Below are positions 7,519 to 17,203 of a DNA stretch of 64,000 bases, piece after piece; within the stretch, counting starts at the first letter, position 1; the number at the start of each line of letters is the position of its first letter. This stretch comes from an uncultured Alphaproteobacteria bacterium (GTDB taxonomy: Bacteria; Pseudomonadota; Alphaproteobacteria; UBA2966). A program made the translations under genes and the position numbers. The notes beneath the pieces were generated by a model. That model had not been told where the DNA came from. It searched no databases and saw only the letters and a list, made by a program, of their open reading frames with translations. Where the stretch lies: NCBI GenBank assembly GCA_958295725.1, contig OY282368.1, positions 3,010,365-3,074,364 of the forward strand. The letters are read 5' to 3'.

Positions 7519-8763
7519 ATGTCGGAAACGAACAGATATTTCGACGACCTGGAGACGCGCGACGCGGAAGCGCGCGAAGCCGATCTCACGGGACGGCTGC
7601 CGGACCAGCTCGCGGCCGCGAAGGCCTCCGCCCCGTATTTCGCCGAGCTGCTCGCCGACGTGGAGCCGGCGGAGGTCGCGAGCCGCGACCTGCTGGCGAT
7701 GCTTCCGATCACCCGGAAGTCAGACCTCATCGAACGGCAGGCCGCGGACCCACCGCTCGGCGGCCTCGGCGGCGTGGCGCCCAACGAACTCGCATACCTC
7801 TTCCAGTCGCCGGGACCGATCTACGATCCAGGCGGCGACGCACCTGATTTCTGGCGATTCGCCCGCGCCTTCTGGGCAGGGGGATTCCGCCCAGGAGACA
7901 TCGTCCACAACACGTTCTCCTACCATCTGACGCCCGCCGGCAAGATGATGGAGAGCGCCGCCCGCGCCATCGGATGCCCGGTATTCCCGGGGGGCGTCGG
8001 CAACACGGAGCTTCAGCTCGCCGCCATCTCCCACATCCGCCCGACGTCCTACGTGGGCACGCCCTCGTTCCTGAAGATCCTGCTGGACCGGGCCGAGGAA
8101 AGCGGAACCGACGCCTCGAGCATCGTCAGGGCCGGGGTGGGCGGCGAGGCATTGCCGCCCGGCCTGCGCCAGGAACTCAACGAACGCGGCGTCTTCGTCC
8201 TGCAGAGCTACGGGACCGCGGACTGCGGGCTCATCGCGTACGAGTCCGAGGCCATGGAAGGCATGATCCTCGACGAGCGGATCATCGTCGAGATCGTCGG
8301 GCCCGGAAGCGGCGGTCCGGTCGCGGAAGGCGAGATCGGCGAAGTCGTCGTGACCCTGCTGAACCCCGTCTATCCGCTCGTCCGTTTCGCGACCGGAGAC
8401 CTGTCCGCGACGATGACTGGAACGAGCCCCTGCGGGCGGACCAACACGCGCATCAAGGGGTGGATGGGACGCGCCGATCAGACGACCAAGGTCAAGGGTA
8501 TGTTCGTCCACCCGAGCCAGATCGACCGGGTGGTCGCGCGCCATCCGGAAGTCGTCAAGGCGCGCCTCGTGGTCGGCCGGGAAGACGGTCGGGACATCGC
8601 GACCTTGAACTGCGAGGCCGAGAGCGGCGCCGAGGGCCTCGCGTCGGCTATCGCCGAGACGCTCCAATCGGTCTGCAAGGTGCGCGGACGGGTCGAAATC
8701 GTCGCGCCGGGCAGCCTCGCCGACGACGGCAAGGCGATAGACGACATCCGCGCCTACGAGTAG
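7519..8763 (+). CDS. PaaK-like AMP-dependent ligase/synthetase
   Basis: The product is 414 residues, the size of the phenylacetate-CoA ligase branch of the ANL superfamily. It would activate a carboxylate as an acyl-adenylate and pass it to CoA in the cytoplasm. Seen: LPITRKSDL near residue 75, YGTADCGLIAYE in the adenylate pocket, VRFATGDLS (A7-like), and a C-terminal domain beginning GRADQTTKVKGMFV. The usual Ser/Thr/Gly-rich A3 loop is replaced by FQSPGPIYDPGG, a feature of a sub-branch found beside Liv transporters. ATG at 7519 starts 45 bases after livF. The substrate is unknown; pairing with the transporter suggests uptake-coupled CoA activation. Confidence 0.85.
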   Translation: MSETNRYFDDLETRDAEAREADLTGRLPDQLAAAKASAPYFAELLADVEPAEVASRDLLAMLPITRKSDLIERQAADPPLGGLGGVAPNELAYLFQSPGPIYDPGGDAPDFWRFARAFWAGGFRPGDIVHNTFSYHLTPAGKMMESAARAIGCPVFPGGVGNTELQLAAISHIRPTSYVGTPSFLKILLDRAEESGTDASSIVRAGVGGEALPPGLRQELNERGVFVLQSYGTADCGLIAYESEAMEGMILDERIIVEIVGPGSGGPVAEGEIGEVVVTLLNPVYPLVRFATGDLSATMTGTSPCGRTNTRIKGWMGRADQTTKVKGMFVHPSQIDRVVARHPEVVKARLVVGREDGRDIATLNCEAESGAEGLASAIAETLQSVCKVRGRVEIVAPGSLADDGKAIDDIRAYE

Positions 8764-9227
8764 CGTCCCCGGGAGGGAGATCCGAGCCGAAGCGACCAGC
8801 CGGCTCCATCGACCCGCGTCGGCCATCAGGAATGCCTACGGAGGGGTCCGGGATAATCCTTGCGTCGTAGCGGAAAACGCACGGACCGGTTCCCGGTCCC
8901 GAGTTCGGCATCCCTGGACCTGCCACGACGGTCCCGCGAGAGTCCGGTCAGGCGGTTCGAATGTGTGCCGTTGCATCCATTCGATGTGCTCGAAGCACCC
9001 CCGACGCATCGCCATCGGCTTCTGGCGATTCGCGGCCCGAGCGCACCTTCGTGGCGCGCGCCGGCACCAGCCGATATTCGTTGTCGGAAAGGATGGAAGC
9101 GACCGGATCGCGGAAGATGGTGGCGTTGCTCGACGCCTCGTGAGAGGCCGCCCGAGCCACGACATCGGCATCGCGCAGTATCGACGCACCGTCCGCGGCC
9201 CGATAGGCTCCGGTCTCGCCACCGTCC
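8764..9227. other. 464-base gap without a convincing gene
   Basis: It lies between the ligase and ccmA. A 70-codon minus-strand frame at 8948-9160 is open but has no ribosome binding site or recognisable motif, so I do not call it. Repeats and terminator hairpins were not seen. Confidence 0.6.
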
Positions 9228-9926
9228 GTGCGCGTGGATCACCGCCGGACGCCACGCCAGCAGCTCCGGACACCAGGGACCTTGTCGCTCATCGGCCTGA
9301 ACCTCACCTGCGCGCGAGGGGATACCATCGTCTTTACCGGGTTCGATTTCGACATCGCGCGCGGCGGTATCGTCGTCGCGAGGGGCGCGAACGGTAGTGG
9401 GAAAACCTCGCTCCTGCGGCTTGCCGCGGGATACCTCGCTCCGAGCGTGGGGGAGATCCGGCGCGACGGAACGTCGATCGCGGACGACCCGGAGCGGCAC
9501 CGAACGAGCCTGCACTACGTCGGCCATCTCGACGCGGTGAAACCCGCGCTCTCCGTGGCCGAGAACCTGGCGTTCTGGAGTGACGTGCTGACCGCGAACG
9601 CCGGAACGTCCCCACGCCCGAGCGTTGGCCAGGCGCTCGACAGAATGGGGCTCGCGGGACTGGCCGATATGCCCGCGCGCTACCTGTCCGCCGGCCAGCG
9701 GCGGCGGCTGGCGCTGGCGCGGCTTGTCGCGAGTTCGAGACCTCTCTGGCTGCTCGATGAACCGACGGCCTCCCTCGACGCCGCGGGCATGGAAACGCTG
9801 ATCGACCTCGTTGCCCATCATCGTTCGAGCGGCGGCATGGTACTGGCGGCCGTCCACGGCCCTTTCGCCATCGACGATGCGGTGACGATCCGGTTGGGAG
9901 AGTCCCGCGCGGATGGAACATCATGA
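9228..9926 (+). CDS. ccmA: Heme exporter ATP-binding protein CcmA
   Basis: ATPase of the CcmABCD complex that releases holo-CcmE during cytochrome c maturation (System I). Walker A GANGSGKT is at residues 53-60, LSAGQRRRLALARL is the signature, and LWLLDEPTASLD is Walker B. The start is uncertain. GTG at 9228 gives 232 residues with a poorly conserved first 18. TTG at 9282 would begin at LSLIGLNLTCARGD, closer to the usual family start, but has no good ribosome site. It overlaps ccmB by four bases (ATGA). Confidence 0.9.
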   Translation: MRVDHRRTPRQQLRTPGTLSLIGLNLTCARGDTIVFTGFDFDIARGGIVVARGANGSGKTSLLRLAAGYLAPSVGEIRRDGTSIADDPERHRTSLHYVGHLDAVKPALSVAENLAFWSDVLTANAGTSPRPSVGQALDRMGLAGLADMPARYLSAGQRRRLALARLVASSRPLWLLDEPTASLDAAGMETLIDLVAHHRSSGGMVLAAVHGPFAIDDAVTIRLGESRADGTS

Positions 9927-10588
9927 CCGTGTTCCTCCGGATCGTCGTCCGCGATGTCCGCCTCGCCTTCGGACAGGGGGGCGCGACGGTGCTGGCGGTG
10001 GTTTTCTTCCTGCTCACCGTCACCCTGTTCCCTCTCGGGATCGGACCCGAAACCGGCGTCCTGCGGCGTATCGCGCCGGGCGTGATCTGGGTCGCGGCGC
10101 TGCTCGCAGCCATGCTCTCCCTCGACCGTCTGTTCCAGGCGGACCTCGAGGACGGCAGTCTCGATCAACTGGCCCTGGTGCCCCTGCCGCTCGAGCTCGT
10201 GGCGGCGGCGAAGTGCCTCGCACACTGGATCTCCACGGGCCTGCCCATGCTCGCCGTCTCGCCGCTGCTCGGCGTCCTGCTCGGCCTGAACGGCGAGGCA
10301 TACGGCGGATTGCTACTGGCCATGGCCGCGGGCACGCCCTCCCTCAGCCTGATGGGCGGCATCGGAGCGGCCCTGACCGTGAGCGTCCGACGGGGCGGCG
10401 TACTGTTGTCCCTGCTCGTCCTCCCACTCTGCGTCCCGGTCCTCGTCTTCGGGACCGGCGCGGTCGATTCGGCGATCGCGGGCCTGGAAGGCGGCGCCCA
10501 CCTGCCGGCATTGGCGGCGATACTGGCGGCCGCGCTCCCGCTTGCGCCATGGGCGATCGCCGGCGCTCTCCGCCTGAACCTGGAATGA
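9923..10588 (+). CDS. ccmB: Heme exporter membrane protein CcmB
   Basis: Six-helix inner-membrane partner of CcmA, 221 residues, the standard family length. The N-terminus VFLRIVVRDVRLAFGQGG and the segment LEDGSLDQLALVPLPLELVA are characteristic of CcmB. The ATG is inside the ccmA stop, so translation is probably coupled. A 90-base gap before ccmC may hold a weak internal promoter, but no clear boxes were seen. Confidence 0.95.
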   Translation: MTVFLRIVVRDVRLAFGQGGATVLAVVFFLLTVTLFPLGIGPETGVLRRIAPGVIWVAALLAAMLSLDRLFQADLEDGSLDQLALVPLPLELVAAAKCLAHWISTGLPMLAVSPLLGVLLGLNGEAYGGLLLAMAAGTPSLSLMGGIGAALTVSVRRGGVLLSLLVLPLCVPVLVFGTGAVDSAIAGLEGGAHLPALAAILAAALPLAPWAIAGALRLNLE

Positions 10589-10678
10589 TCGGCCGAGGCC
10601 TGGCGGACAAGACTTCCCGTCGGGCACCCGCGGGGTCCGCGGAACGTCCGGTCCGGCGGATGGTGCTATAACGCGATC

Positions 10679-11407
10679 ATGGCAAACTGGCACCGCCTCG
10701 CGAACCCGACGCTGTTCCTGGAGTGGAGTCGCCGCGTCCGCCCCTGGACCGGAGTCGCGACCGCCGCTCTGCTGGCCACCGGGGTTTATCTCAGCCTGTT
10801 CGTGGCGCCACGGGACTACCAGCAGGGCGACGCCGTTCGCATCATGTTCGTTCACGTGCCGTCGGCCTGGATGGCGCTGTTCGCCTACGCGGTCATGGCG
10901 GTCGCCAGCGCCGCGGGCCTGATCTGGAAAAGCCCGCTCGCCCATCTGACGGCGAAAGCCGCTGCTCCCATCGGCGCGTCGTTCACCTTGCTCGCCCTGG
11001 CGACGGGAGCCCTGTGGGGCCAACCCATGTGGGGCACGTGGTGGGTATGGGACGCGCGCCTGACCTCGGTCCTGATCCTGTTCTTCCTCTACCTCGGGTA
11101 CATCGCGCTCTGGCAGGCGATAGACGACCACGCGCGAGCCGCCAAATCCGCCGCCATCCTGGCCCTGGTCGGAGTCGTCAACATCCCGATCATCAAGTTC
11201 TCGGTGGACTGGTGGAACACGCTGCATCAGCCGGCGAGCGTACTGCGCATGGACGGTCCGTCCATCCACTCCAGTCTTCTGACGCCGCTGCTGGTGATGG
11301 GAGCCGCCTTCGCCGGCTACTTCGTCGTGGTCCTGTCGATACGCCTGGAGCGCGAGGTTCTGGCCCGGCAGGTGCGAACGCTGCGGCGCGTCCAGTCGCG
11401 GGGTTGA
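10679..11407 (+). CDS. ccmC: Heme-handling membrane protein CcmC
   Basis: Attaches heme to CcmE in the periplasm. 242 residues, six membrane helices. The tryptophan-rich WWD signature WGQPMWGTWWVWDARLTS is at about residues 113-130, flanked by conserved histidines in FVHVPSAW (His59) and in WWNTLHQ. Followed after ten bases by ccmD. Confidence 0.96.
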   Translation: MANWHRLANPTLFLEWSRRVRPWTGVATAALLATGVYLSLFVAPRDYQQGDAVRIMFVHVPSAWMALFAYAVMAVASAAGLIWKSPLAHLTAKAAAPIGASFTLLALATGALWGQPMWGTWWVWDARLTSVLILFFLYLGYIALWQAIDDHARAAKSAAILALVGVVNIPIIKFSVDWWNTLHQPASVLRMDGPSIHSSLLTPLLVMGAAFAGYFVVVLSIRLEREVLARQVRTLRRVQSRG

Positions 11408-11417
11408 GGATCCGGAA

Positions 11418-11615
11418 ATGGAGTCGGTGAGCGAATTCCTGGAGATGGGCGGCTACGCCCCGTTCGTGTGGCCAGCATTCGCGATCGCCGCGGCGGTGCT
11501 GACGTTGCTCCTCGCGTGGAGCCTCCGCGATCTTCGGAGGGAACGGAACCTGCTCGACTCGCTTCCCGGGCGGCGGTCCGAGACCCGACCCGCCGAGGCC
11601 GGAGATGACCCGTAG
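11418..11615 (+). CDS. ccmD: Heme exporter small subunit CcmD
   Basis: 65-residue single-pass protein needed for release of holo-CcmE from CcmABC. The N-terminal [15 protein letters not shown] segment and one hydrophobic helix followed by a basic stretch (RDLRRER) are typical. It overlaps ccmE by 11 bases. Confidence 0.92.
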   Translation: MESVSEFLEMGGYAPFVWPAFAIAAAVLTLLLAWSLRDLRRERNLLDSLPGRRSETRPAEAGDDP

Positions 11616-12042
11616 ACGGCGGCGTCTCTACTTCATCGTGTCGAGCCTGACGATGCTCGGGGTCGCGACGGCACTGGCACTCAACGCCTTTCGGGAGAAT
11701 CTCGTCTTCTTCCATAGTCCCAGCGAAATCGCCGAGAAGGGGATCCCCGCGGAACGCCGCTTCCGGCTGGGCGGGATAGTCGAAGAGAACAGCGTGGCCC
11801 AAGGGAACGATGGCGTCACGATCTCGTTTCGGGTGACGGATACGGCGGCATCGGTGCCCGTCCGCCACCGCGGGCTGCTGCCCGACCTGTTCCGCGAGGG
11901 CCAGGGAGTCGTCGCGGACGGTTCACTGGACAAGGACGGAACGTTCATCGCCACCGAGATTCTCGCCAAGCACGACGAAACCTACATGCCGCCCGAGGTC
12001 GCAGCGGCATTGAAAAAGGCGGGCCGATGGCAGGGCGAATAG
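11605..12042 (+). CDS. ccmE: Heme chaperone CcmE
   Basis: Periplasmic, membrane-anchored heme carrier, 145 residues. An N-terminal [10 protein letters not shown] basic patch leads into one transmembrane helix, then an OB-fold domain with [11 protein letters not shown]. The covalent heme ligand His123 and axial Tyr127 are seen in [12 protein letters not shown]. Start ATG overlaps the end of ccmD. Confidence 0.96.
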   Translation: MTRRRRRLYFIVSSLTMLGVATALALNAFRENLVFFHSPSEIAEKGIPAERRFRLGGIVEENSVAQGNDGVTISFRVTDTAASVPVRHRGLLPDLFREGQGVVADGSLDKDGTFIATEILAKHDETYMPPEVAAALKKAGRWQGE

Positions 12043-12058
12043 CGGGGCGAACGGCGAG

Positions 12059-14059
12059 ATGATCGTCGAGGTCGGACACTATGCCCTGATCCTGGCACTG
12101 GCGTTGTCCATCATACAGGGTGTGCTTCCCCTGATCGGCGCCCAGCTTGGCTACGACTCCTGGGTCGCGGTGGCCCGGCCCGTCGCCATCATCCAGTTCG
12201 GATTCGTGTCGATCTCCTTCGCCGCCCTGACCTGCGCCTACGTGGGTTCCGATTTCTCGGTGCTCAATGTCGCCATGAACTCGCATTCGGCGAAGCCGCT
12301 CCTCTACAAGGTGTCGGGGGTCTGGGGGAACCATGAGGGATCTCTCCTGCTCTGGGTTCTGATACTCACCCTGTTCGCCGCGACCGTCGCGGTCTTCGGC
12401 GGCAACCTGCCACCCGATTTGCGAGCCCGCGTGCTCTCCGTCCAGGCCTTGATCGGCGCCGGCTTCCTCTTGTTCATGTTGCTCGCCTCCAATCCCTTCG
12501 AACGGTTGGTCCCCGCACCCCTGGAGGGTCAGGGCCTGAACCCCCTCCTTCAGGACCCCGGGCTGGCGTTCCACCCGCCGTTCCTTTATCTCGGGTACGT
12601 AGGCTTCTCGATGGCGTTCTCGTTCGCCGTGGCGGCGCTCATCGAAGGCAGGGTGGATGCCGCATGGGCGCGCTGGGTCCGTCCGTGGACGCTCGCGGCC
12701 TGGTGTTTCCTGACCCTGGGTATCGCACTGGGATCGTGGTGGGCCTATTACGAGCTCGGCTGGGGCGGTTTCTGGTTCTGGGACCCCGTCGAAAACGCTT
12801 CGCTGATGCCCTGGCTTGCCGGCACGGCGCTGTTGCACACCGCCCTCGTGGTCGAGAAGCGCGACGCGCTGAAGAGCTGGACCATCCTTCTCGCGATCCT
12901 GACGTTCTCGCTGAGCCTTCTGGGCACATTCCTGGTGCGGTCGGGAGTCCTGACGTCCGTGCACGCCTTCGCGACCGACCCGGCGCGCGGCGTTTTCATT
13001 CTGATGTTTCTCGTGCTGGTCGTTGGCGGCTCGCTGACCCTGTTCGCGATCCGGGCACCAGGCCTGAAGAGCGGGGGCCTGTTCGCGCCCGTCAGCCGCG
13101 AAGGGGCCTTGATCCTCAACAATCTGCTACTGACGACCGCCTGCGCGACGGTCCTGCTGGGAACGTTGTATCCGCTGTTCCTCGATGCCCTGACCGGAGA
13201 GAAAGTCTCGGTCGGCCCGCCATATTTCCATGCGACATTCGTTCCACTAATGGCGCCGGCCATCGTGGCGGCCGGTATCGGTCCGCTGCTGGCCTGGAAG
13301 CGGGGTGACCTCGTCGGCGCCCTCGGCCGCCTGCGCGCGGCGCTGGCCGTCACCGTGGCGGTCGCGCTGGCGACGCTGGTGTTCGCGGCGGAAGCCCCGG
13401 TACTCGCGGTGTCGGGCGTCGCGCTCGGTACGTGGCTGGTCGCGGCATCGCTCGGCGATTTCGTCGAGCGTATCCGGTTGTTCCGCGGGCCGTTCGGCGA
13501 GACCCGGCGACGCGCCAAGCACCTGCCACGGGCGGCATACGGCGTGACCATCGCGCACGCTGGCGCCGGCATCGCCGTTCTGGGGATCGTCGTCAGCGCG
13601 ACCTGGGAGAGCGAGCGGCTACAGGTCGTCAAGGTCGGCGACTCCGTCCCCGTGGGCGGGTACGAGTTCACGTTCCGCGGCATCCAGGACGCGAGGGGCG
13701 CCAACTACAACGCGGTTCGGGGCATCTTCGACGTGACGCGCGGCGGCGATCCCGTCGCCGTGATGACCCCGGAAACACGGGTCTACGACACGCCCCGGCA
13801 GACCACGACGGAAGCCGCCATCCGCCCGACCCCGACGGCGGATCTGTATGCCGTCATCGGCGACCCGAACGGTGCGGGCGGTTGGGCGACGCGTCTCTAT
13901 CACAAGCCCCTGGTTCATTGGATCTGGTTCGGAGCCATCCTCATGGCCGTCGGCGGATTCGTCTCGCTGTCGGACCGGCGGCACCGGGTGGGCGCGCCCA
14001 GGCGCAGGACGGCGCGCGTCGGGACGCGGGCGGGAACGTCGCAAGCCGCGAAAGCGTGA
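12059..14059 (+). CDS. ccmF: Cytochrome c heme lyase subunit CcmF
   Basis: Large multi-helix protein (666 residues) that delivers heme from CcmE to apocytochrome c with CcmH/I. The WWD motif GWGGFWFWDPVENASLMPW is near residues 238-256. The periplasmic HSAKPLLYKVSGVWGNHEGS segment and the P-His pattern before HPPFLYLGYVG match CcmF. Starts 16 bases after ccmE. Confidence 0.96.
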   Translation: MIVEVGHYALILALALSIIQGVLPLIGAQLGYDSWVAVARPVAIIQFGFVSISFAALTCAYVGSDFSVLNVAMNSHSAKPLLYKVSGVWGNHEGSLLLWVLILTLFAATVAVFGGNLPPDLRARVLSVQALIGAGFLLFMLLASNPFERLVPAPLEGQGLNPLLQDPGLAFHPPFLYLGYVGFSMAFSFAVAALIEGRVDAAWARWVRPWTLAAWCFLTLGIALGSWWAYYELGWGGFWFWDPVENASLMPWLAGTALLHTALVVEKRDALKSWTILLAILTFSLSLLGTFLVRSGVLTSVHAFATDPARGVFILMFLVLVVGGSLTLFAIRAPGLKSGGLFAPVSREGALILNNLLLTTACATVLLGTLYPLFLDALTGEKVSVGPPYFHATFVPLMAPAIVAAGIGPLLAWKRGDLVGALGRLRAALAVTVAVALATLVFAAEAPVLAVSGVALGTWLVAASLGDFVERIRLFRGPFGETRRRAKHLPRAAYGVTIAHAGAGIAVLGIVVSATWESERLQVVKVGDSVPVGGYEFTFRGIQDARGANYNAVRGIFDVTRGGDPVAVMTPETRVYDTPRQTTTEAAIRPTPTADLYAVIGDPNGAGGWATRLYHKPLVHWIWFGAILMAVGGFVSLSDRRHRVGAPRRRTARVGTRAGTSQAAKA

Positions 14060-14066
14060 GCGGTCC

Positions 14067-14600
14067 ATGCGGATCGGCCACACTCTTCCGTTGGGATTGT
14101 TCGCGATCGTCGCGGTCGCGCTCGGTGTCGGGCTGACGCTCGATCCGCGTCTCATCCCGTCGGCTCTCATCGGCGACCCGATCCCCGATTTCTCCCTGCC
14201 TCCCGTCGACGGGCGGCCCGACGGTTTGGCCGCGGCCGACCTGAGGACGGGAGAGGTCGCCATCGTCAATGTTTTCGCGTCGTGGTGCGGCCCTTGCCGG
14301 ATAGAGCACCCGCTGTTGATGGAGGTCGCGCGGCGCGGCGCGGTTCCGGTTCACGGGATCAACTACAAGGACCTGCCCCGGAATGCCCTGGCTTGGCTCG
14401 AACGATACGGGGATCCCTACCGGCGTGTCGGCTCGGACCGGACCGGCCGGGTCAGCATAGACTGGGGTGTCTACGGCGTTCCCGAGACCTTCGTGGTCGA
14501 CCGGCGGGGACGCATCGCCTACAAGCATGTCGGACCGATGATGCCGGAAGACATGCATCAGCGGATACTGCCACTGGTCAGGGAGCTCCAGGGCGGATGA
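14067..14600 (+). CDS. ccmG: Thiol:disulfide oxidoreductase CcmG/DsbE
   Basis: Membrane-anchored periplasmic thioredoxin, 177 residues, that reduces CcmH or apocytochrome thiols. One N-terminal helix, then PDFSLPPVDG and the active site FASWCGPC with Cys74 and Cys77. The cis-proline segment GVYGVPETFVVD is intact. Start ATG at 14067 is seven bases after ccmF; its end overlaps ccmH (ATGA). Confidence 0.95.
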   Translation: MRIGHTLPLGLFAIVAVALGVGLTLDPRLIPSALIGDPIPDFSLPPVDGRPDGLAAADLRTGEVAIVNVFASWCGPCRIEHPLLMEVARRGAVPVHGINYKDLPRNALAWLERYGDPYRRVGSDRTGRVSIDWGVYGVPETFVVDRRGRIAYKHVGPMMPEDMHQRILPLVRELQGG

Positions 14601-15097
14601 CGCGGGACCTCCGGCGTTTTCTGCTATCGGTCGCCGCCGCATGCGCGGTATCGCTGGCGGTACCGTCGCCGGGCGCGGCCATCGGCGTGGACCGGCCGCT
14701 CCCCGATCCGATCCTCGAAGCGCGAGCTCGCGCCATTCACAAGCAACTTCGTTGCCTCGTCTGCCAGAACCAGTCGATCGACGACTCCAACGCCGGTCTC
14801 GCGCGGGATCTACGGGTTCTCGTTCGGGAACGCATCACGCTGGGGGACTCCGATGGGGAGGTTCTCGATTTCATCGCCGGTCGCTACGGAGACTGGGTAT
14901 TGCTCAAGCCGCCGCTCGATGTCCGGACGCTCGTCCTCTGGCTGGGCCCCGCCGCGCTGCTGCTTATGGGCGCCGGTCTCGCCGTTACCGTCCTTCGCCG
15001 GCCGCGCGCCGACCCGGAGCTCGCGTCCGGTCCCCTGACAACCGAGGAACGGGCTCGCCTGGAGACACTGCTCGAGCACGGCGAGAATACCTCCTGA
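14597..15097 (+). CDS. ccmH: Cytochrome c maturation protein CcmH
   Basis: Apocytochrome thiol-handling protein, 166 residues, with a signal peptide, a three-helix domain carrying LRCLVCQNQSI (Cys53, Cys56), and a C-terminal membrane helix. This is the short alphaproteobacterial form, with the TPR part encoded separately as ccmI. The stop overlaps the ccmI start. Confidence 0.95.
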   Translation: MTRDLRRFLLSVAAACAVSLAVPSPGAAIGVDRPLPDPILEARARAIHKQLRCLVCQNQSIDDSNAGLARDLRVLVRERITLGDSDGEVLDFIAGRYGDWVLLKPPLDVRTLVLWLGPAALLLMGAGLAVTVLRRPRADPELASGPLTTEERARLETLLEHGENTS

Positions 15098-16278
15098 TGC
15101 TGCTCTGGACGGTCTTCGCGGTTCTCACCGCCGTCGCGCTCGTCGGCGCGGCGTTACCGTTGTTGCGCGGCGTCGGCGGCGAACATCGGCGCGGCGAATA
15201 CGATCTTCAGATCTATCGCCATCAGCTGGACGAACTCCGGAACGACCTCGAGTGCGGGACGATCTCGGCCGAGGAAGAAGCGGCCGCTCGCACGGAAATC
15301 GAGCGGCGGATCCTGGCGACCGGAATCATGGACGAGCCGCGCCTCCACGCGACGCCCGCGACACCGCGACTCGTCGGTGCCATGGCGGTGGCGATCGGGA
15401 TACCGGCGCTGGCGTCGGGCCTGTACCTCCATCTGGGCTCGCCGCAATCGTCGGAGCGACCGCTCGACGACCGATCGCCGGCGGCGACGCATCCGGGGCC
15501 CGCGGACGATCCGCAAACCGCCGTGGGTCGGCTTCAAGCCCGTCTGGCGCGCGGTTCGGGAAGCCTCGCGGATTGGCTACTTCTCGGTCGGTCGTACGCG
15601 ATCTTGCGGCGTTTCGACGACGCCGTGGCGGCGTACAAACAGGCCGACGGCCTGCGACCCGACGACCCCGGCATCATGACCGTGCTCGGAGAGGCGCTCG
15701 TCCTCGCGGCGGGCGGCACGGTGACATCGGAGGCGGAGACGGTGTTCCGCCGTGCCCATGCCCTGGACGGCGGGCTTCCCGGTCCACGCTTTTACATGGG
15801 ATTGGCGCACGCGCAGGCGGGAGAACCGCGGGACGCCTACGACATCTGGCTCGCGCTGGCCATCGACTCGGAGCCGGACGCGCCGTGGCTGCTCCGGCTG
15901 ACCAACCACCTCGAGGAGGTCGGCGCCGAGCTGGGAACGGATGCCGCCGCCGCGTCGCGCGACGTTTCCGCCGGAACGACAGCCGATGCCTCCGTCCCCA
16001 CACGGGGACCCACGCGGGAAGACATCGAAGCGGCCGCCGATATGTCCGCTAGCGGTCGCGCCGAAATGATCAGCGGGATGGTTGCGGGCCTCGCGGAACG
16101 CCTGGAAGAAAACCCCGGAGACGTCCAAGGATGGATCATGCTCGCCCGGTCCTATCGAGTCCTCGATCAGCCGGAAAAGGCTCAGGAGGCTCTCCGCCGG
16201 GCGCGGGCGGCGGCGCAAGAACGAGAACCGGCGCGGGCGCGCACCCGCCGTTCGTTCTCCGGTCTTCCTGTGCCCTGA
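15097..16278 (+). CDS. ccmI: Cytochrome c maturation TPR protein CcmI
   Basis: Apocytochrome c chaperone, 393 residues. Two N-terminal helices flank a cytoplasmic loop with EYDLQIYRHQLDELRND, typical of CcmI, then a periplasmic TPR domain: SLADWLLLGRSYAILRRFDD and DVQGWIMLARSYRVLDQPEK are TPR-like helices. It is the last gene of the ccm run, so ccmABCDEFGHI is complete and in canonical order. A basic C-terminal tail follows the last TPR. Confidence 0.92.
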   Translation: MLLWTVFAVLTAVALVGAALPLLRGVGGEHRRGEYDLQIYRHQLDELRNDLECGTISAEEEAAARTEIERRILATGIMDEPRLHATPATPRLVGAMAVAIGIPALASGLYLHLGSPQSSERPLDDRSPAATHPGPADDPQTAVGRLQARLARGSGSLADWLLLGRSYAILRRFDDAVAAYKQADGLRPDDPGIMTVLGEALVLAAGGTVTSEAETVFRRAHALDGGLPGPRFYMGLAHAQAGEPRDAYDIWLALAIDSEPDAPWLLRLTNHLEEVGAELGTDAAAASRDVSAGTTADASVPTRGPTREDIEAAADMSASGRAEMISGMVAGLAERLEENPGDVQGWIMLARSYRVLDQPEKAQEALRRARAAAQEREPARARTRRSFSGLPVP

Positions 16279-16637
16279 GGTCCCTCCTCATGGCTGCCGC
16301 CCCCGCTCCGGCACATGCGCGGTCGGAATTGACGGCGGGAGGGCGTCATGGCGGGCATTGGCGCGGACATGGAAGCGGCAGGGGAGATCGTGTGGCGCGA
16401 CGGTCAGCCGTTCGACGAAGACGACGAGCCGGCGCTCCCCGTTCCCCCGCGACCGGAACGTCGAGGCATGGTATTCCAGGGTCGGCGCCTCGGCAGAGAC
16501 CCCCCATCGGTCGCCCTTGACCTTGGACGGCGGGCCACGGGAACGTAACATTCGAACGATACGATGCCGTTGACCCAGATGCGCGAGCGCCGAAGAGTCA
16601 CGTTCCAAAGGAAGACTGTCCCAAAGGGGAACCATCG
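16279..16637. other. 359-base gap upstream of the dioxygenase-like gene
   Basis: A 66-codon plus-strand frame (16349-16548) is present but has no recognisable motif and reads as low-complexity, so I leave it uncalled. The end of the gap carries AAAGGGGA eight bases before the ATG at 16638. Promoter boxes were not convincing. Confidence 0.5.
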
Positions 16638-17201
16638 ATGTTCGAACACAACTACGACCTTTCCCGATTTGTCACCGATCTGCGGCGGATCACCGGAGAA
16701 GAATCCGACGAAAGCGGGATCGTGCGACGGATCGCTCCATTAGCCGGGAAGCTTGCCGCGACGCCCGGTTTCATGACGGAAACGGATGAAAACTACGATG
16801 AAGCGCAAGGCTTCTGCCTGCGCCTGCTGCACGAGGAACCGGATCACAGCAACGCGGTGTTCCTGTTCTCCTGGCTCCCCGGTCGCGGGACGCCAGCGCA
16901 CAACCACAAGACCTGGGGCGTCGTGGTCGGAGTCGAAGGCGAGGAAAAGGAGACGTGGTGGCGGCGTGTCGACGACGGGACTCAAGCCGGTTACGCCCAA
17001 CTCGAGCCTCTTTCCGAGCGCAGGTTGACCCCGGGCGATGTCTCATCGTTTCTGTCGGACGATATCCATACGGTCTGTAACGACACCGAGCGCGTGTCGT
17101 GGTCGCTGCATATCTACGGCAGACACATCAACCATACGGGACGGTCCGAATTCGATCCGGTCGCCAGGACCGAGAAAGCGTATGTCCTGAACGTCGCGTG
17201 A
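16638..17201 (+). CDS. Cysteine dioxygenase-family thiol dioxygenase
   Basis: Cytoplasmic cupin of 187 residues that would oxidise a small thiol (cysteine, 3-mercaptopropionate or similar) to a sulfinate with non-heme iron. Iron ligands are visible as His88 and His90 in PAHNHKTWG and His144 in DDIHTV; a conserved tyrosine occurs in SLHIYGRH. Length and motif spacing fit the family. Substrate choice depends on residues I cannot score without an alignment. Transcribed alone toward yciB, whose stop is 21 bases away. Confidence 0.82.
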   Translation: MFEHNYDLSRFVTDLRRITGEESDESGIVRRIAPLAGKLAATPGFMTETDENYDEAQGFCLRLLHEEPDHSNAVFLFSWLPGRGTPAHNHKTWGVVVGVEGEEKETWWRRVDDGTQAGYAQLEPLSERRLTPGDVSSFLSDDIHTVCNDTERVSWSLHIYGRHINHTGRSEFDPVARTEKAYVLNVA

Positions 17202-17203
17202 CA

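Noticed and set aside
8948..9160. 70-codon minus-strand frame before ccmA
   Set aside because: Less biased than most shadows, but no ribosome site or recognisable motif.
11945..12964. Minus-strand frame opposite ccmE and ccmF
   Set aside because: Shadow of ccmE/ccmF, composition rich in Arg, Gly and Gln, no family match.
16349..16548. 66-codon frame before the dioxygenase gene
   Set aside because: Low-complexity product, no ribosome site, ends in promoter region.
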